Source of the DNA: Pseudomonadota bacterium
GTDB taxonomy: Bacteria > Pseudomonadota > Gammaproteobacteria > Pseudomonadales > Azotimanducaceae
Length of the DNA: 5,756 nt
Assembly: GCA_027621895.1 (NCBI GenBank)
Contig: JAQCAK010000144.1
Span: forward strand, 1-5,756
Reading direction: 5' to 3'
How positions within the stretch are numbered: the first letter of the stretch is position 1; the number at the start of each line of letters is the position of its first letter. The translations under genes and the position numbers were made by a program. The notes under the pieces were generated by a model that had not been told where the DNA came from, did not search any database, and saw only the letters and a list, made by a program, of their open reading frames with translations. Shown here piece by piece: positions 4,927-5,756 of this stretch.

Positions 4927-5756
4927 ATGCCTGTGACTGAAGCCGCGTTTTCTTCGACCTCTCTGGAAACCTATCTGTCGCTGCGTGATGCCGCCATCGA
5001 CCAGGTCAGTGACCGGTTTTATGCGGTGTATCCTGAACTTGTTGATGAGTTCGGCGACCGGGGAAGGCAGGCGTGCCGGGAGGATATCGGTTTCACCCTG
5101 GATTTCCTCAGACCGGTGCTGGAATTCGGCCTGTTAAAGCCTTTTCTCGATTACATCTGCTGGATCTCCGAAGTGCTGGCTTCGCGGGGAATGCCATCGC
5201 AGCATGTTCGGGACATGCTTGCCTGGATCGGCGAGTTTTTCGAGACGGCGCTTGAGCCTGCTGACTTCCGGTTTCTGAATGATGCGCTCATCAAGGCGGC
5301 CGGGGGAATTGGTACGGACCCGGCGATCAGCTCCCGGATCGACGAAAATATGCCTGAACCCTGGGCGCAAACTAATGAGCTCGCGAGGATGTTGCTTGCC
5401 GGTGATGCCAGGGGAGCACTGGCGCTTTTTGACAGCAAACTGCGCGAGGGATTGAGCCTGTTACAGGTTGAGGTGCACCTGCTGCAGCCTGCGATGTACC
5501 AGATCGGCAGGCAATGGCAGAACAATGAAGTCTCGGTTGCCCAGGAGCACCTGGCGACGGCCACAGAACTGACTGCCATGGCGCAGGCGCACCTGCATGT
5601 TGAGATACCGACAGTGACCGATAAAAAGGTCCTGTGTGCCTGCGTGGCGACGAATCAGCACGTGGTGGGTCTGCAGATTGTGTCGGATGCCTTTGAGACA
5701 AACGGCTGGGACGTCATGCTGCTGGGCGCGGACGTACCAACCCCGGACCTCATCAG
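4927..5756 (+). CDS. Cobalamin (B12)-binding sensor-like protein, 3' partial
   Basis: The reading frame is open from ATG 4927 to the right edge (276 codons seen) without a stop, so the C-terminus is missing. Three parts are visible. Residues about 10-125 are a helical domain that I do not recognise (LETYLSLRDAAIDQVSDRFY, CREDIGFTLDFL, FLDYICWISEVLASRG); it is not a MerR-type helix-turn-helix. Residues about 145-225 form the four-helix B12 cap domain (LQPAMYQIGRQWQNNEVSVA, QEHLATATEL). Residues from about 231 (KKVLCACV) begin the B12-binding Rossmann domain with NQHVVG, where His245 is the expected lower cobalt ligand, then GWDVMLLGADVPTPDL. Trp197 and Glu207-His208 match the W-x9-EH motif of light-sensing CarH-type proteins. 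The DxHxxG motif has Asn243 in place of Asp. The role is probably light or B12 signalling rather than catalysis (inference). A corrinoid methyltransferase subunit is a weaker alternative. Confidence 0.85.
   Translation, partial: MPVTEAAFSSTSLETYLSLRDAAIDQVSDRFYAVYPELVDEFGDRGRQACREDIGFTLDFLRPVLEFGLLKPFLDYICWISEVLASRGMPSQHVRDMLAWIGEFFETALEPADFRFLNDALIKAAGGIGTDPAISSRIDENMPEPWAQTNELARMLLAGDARGALALFDSKLREGLSLLQVEVHLLQPAMYQIGRQWQNNEVSVAQEHLATATELTAMAQAHLHVEIPTVTDKKVLCACVATNQHVVGLQIVSDAFETNGWDVMLLGADVPTPDLI

Noticed and set aside
5134..5701. Overlapping minus-strand open frames opposite the cobalamin-binding gene
   Set aside because: The plus frame is open throughout and carries cap and B12-binding motifs; the minus frames are shadows.

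Overview
The window looks like chromosomal DNA from a gammaproteobacterium. The evidence is the gene content (a UspE-type stress protein, a PA0069-family radical SAM protein, SirB2), a LexA box matching the gammaproteobacterial consensus at 18 of 20 bases, dense coding on both strands and a moderately GC-rich composition judged by eye. I cannot name a genus. There are no RNA genes, CRISPR arrays, insertion sequences or prophage genes that I can see.

Layout. Positions 1-447 (+) hold the C-terminal part of a universal stress protein cut by the left edge. Convergent to it, 506-1618 (-) encodes a PA0069-family radical SAM protein. The spacer 1619-1749 is divergent. It holds a near-consensus LexA (SOS) operator at 1638-1657, a plausible radical SAM promoter overlapping that operator, and a separate extended -10 promoter facing right. 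A compact rightward operon follows: a PPOX-type split-barrel flavoprotein (1750-2343), a membrane-anchored GyrI/TEX264-like protein (2340-2864) and a SirB2-family membrane protein (2861-3256). Its members are joined by two 4-base GTGA overlaps. A SAM-dependent methyltransferase with an N-terminal winged helix (3272-4354, -) converges on this operon. A second divergent promoter region (4355-4583) leads to a small antibiotic-biosynthesis-monooxygenase (ABM) protein (4584-4904, +) and then a cobalamin-binding sensor-like protein (4927 to beyond the right edge, +).

How the genes may work together. Three elements point to damage or light stress. First, the radical SAM gene (same broad superfamily group as spore photoproduct lyase) sits directly behind an SOS operator. 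Second, the next transcription unit carries a GyrI-fold protein, and E. coli GyrI/SbmC is itself known to be SOS-induced. Third, the last gene has the W-x9-EH signature of CarH-type B12 photoreceptors, but on an unfamiliar helical N-terminal domain instead of a MerR DNA-binding domain. The operator and motifs are read directly from the sequence. The shared stress theme is inference, and no single named pathway is established here.
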